Below are positions 13,828 to 14,244 of a stretch of DNA of 14,244 nucleotides, in pieces. The notes beneath the pieces were generated by a model. That model was not told where the DNA came from and searched no databases. It worked only from the letters and a program-made list of their open reading frames with translations. Positions within the stretch are counted from its first letter, which is position 1. Each line of letters starts with the position of its first letter. Source of the stretch: an uncultured bacterium. GTDB taxonomy: Bacteria > Bacteroidota > Bacteroidia > Bacteroidales > Marinifilaceae. Location of the stretch: positions 1-14,244 of the forward strand of contig CAJMSX010000071.1 in assembly GCA_905216195.1 (NCBI GenBank), read 5' to 3'. Made by a program: the position numbers and the translations under genes.

Positions 13828-14244
13828 TTAGAGAATTTTTTCTTTAATATTTGCCTTTCTCCGGATCCCTCTCTGAAAGTTCAGGTACCAGGCGGGTAAT
13901 ATGGTGCCTTTGACGATGCTGGAAAGAGTGATACTCCACCAGATTCCGGTCAACCCGAGGGCCGGGAAGGAGCAAAGATACCAGGCGAGAGGAATACGGG
14001 CACCTGTAAACAATATACCGGTCAGGGAAGGAGGGATGGTACGGCCGCAGCCGTTAAAAGCTCCTTGGGTAACGAGTTCGAACACCATAAAAATTTGCGA
14101 TAGGGCCAGAATTTTCAGATAGGTACCTCCGGCTTCCACGGCATTCTCTTCGGGAATGAACAGGCCGAATATTTCGCGGTTGAAGATATAGAACAGCAAG
14201 CCTGCACCCAAGCCGATGCCCCCGGCGATAAACATGGTCAGCCG
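13828..14244 (-). CDS. MATE-family multidrug/metabolite efflux transporter, C-terminal part (partial)
   Basis: The frame is open to the right edge of the window, so the N-terminal two thirds or more are missing; 138 complete codons are seen. The part present is hydrophobic, with about four membrane segments, and has features of the MATE C-terminal half: a segment like REIFGLFIPEENAVEAGGTYL, then ALSQIFMVFELVTQGAFNGCGRT with the family's small-residue G.GRT turn, and later LGLTGIWWSITLSSIVKG. MATE proteins export cationic drugs or metabolites in exchange for Na+ or H+ across the inner membrane. The tail is short and basic. Substrate and coupling ion cannot be judged from this fragment. It lies upstream of mdh on the same strand, separated by the mdh promoter. 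Confidence 0.85.
   Translation of the reverse strand, partial: RLTMFIAGGIGLGAGLLFYIFNREIFGLFIPEENAVEAGGTYLKILALSQIFMVFELVTQGAFNGCGRTIPPSLTGILFTGARIPLAWYLCSFPALGLTGIWWSITLSSIVKGTILPAWYLNFQRGIRRKANIKEKIL

Overview
The window looks like ordinary chromosome of a gut-type Bacteroidales bacterium. This rests on the protein types (a fused SecDF of about 1000 residues, group B [FeFe] hydrogenase, LDH-like malate dehydrogenase), the lack of strong Shine-Dalgarno sequences, and several matches to the Bacteroidetes -7 promoter element TANNTTTG. An Odoribacteraceae-like genus is possible but cannot be fixed from the sequence alone. I see no tRNA, rRNA, insertion sequence, prophage or CRISPR array.

Left part, plus strand: the 3' end of a RelA/SpoT-type ppGpp synthetase/hydrolase gene (1-189), four bases ahead of a Fur-family regulator (194-664), then a terminator hairpin, a structured leader and purA (857-2125). 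A 284-base gap with hairpins and a terminator-plus-promoter block precedes a CPA2-type cation/proton antiporter with a stress-protein-like C-terminal region (2410-4557). Its transcription converges on the next block at a shared stem-loop (4593-4628).

Middle part, minus strand: a three-gene hydrogen-metabolism operon, read from 9045 down to 4650. Its order is a sensory [FeFe]-hydrogenase-like protein with a PAS domain, a SpoIIE/PP2C-type phosphatase with an unassigned C-terminal domain, and a group B [FeFe] hydrogenase with intact H-cluster motifs. The sensor has Ala where catalytic enzymes have the proton-transfer Cys. The layout suggests that H2 or redox state is sensed by the first protein, passed to the phosphatase, and linked to the catalytic enzyme. 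The phosphatase target is not in the window. This is the most interesting system here.

Right part, minus strand: secDF (9161-12154), a small retropepsin-like aspartic protease (12290-12721), malate dehydrogenase (12785-13720) and the C-terminal end of a MATE transporter that runs off the right edge. Strong hairpin terminators lie after secDF and after mdh. Consensus -7 elements sit upstream of secDF, mdh and the hydrogenase operon.

The main non-coding item is the purA leader (about 749-839). It can fold into a 12-bp closing stem around three short hairpins, and I cannot match it to a known RNA family.
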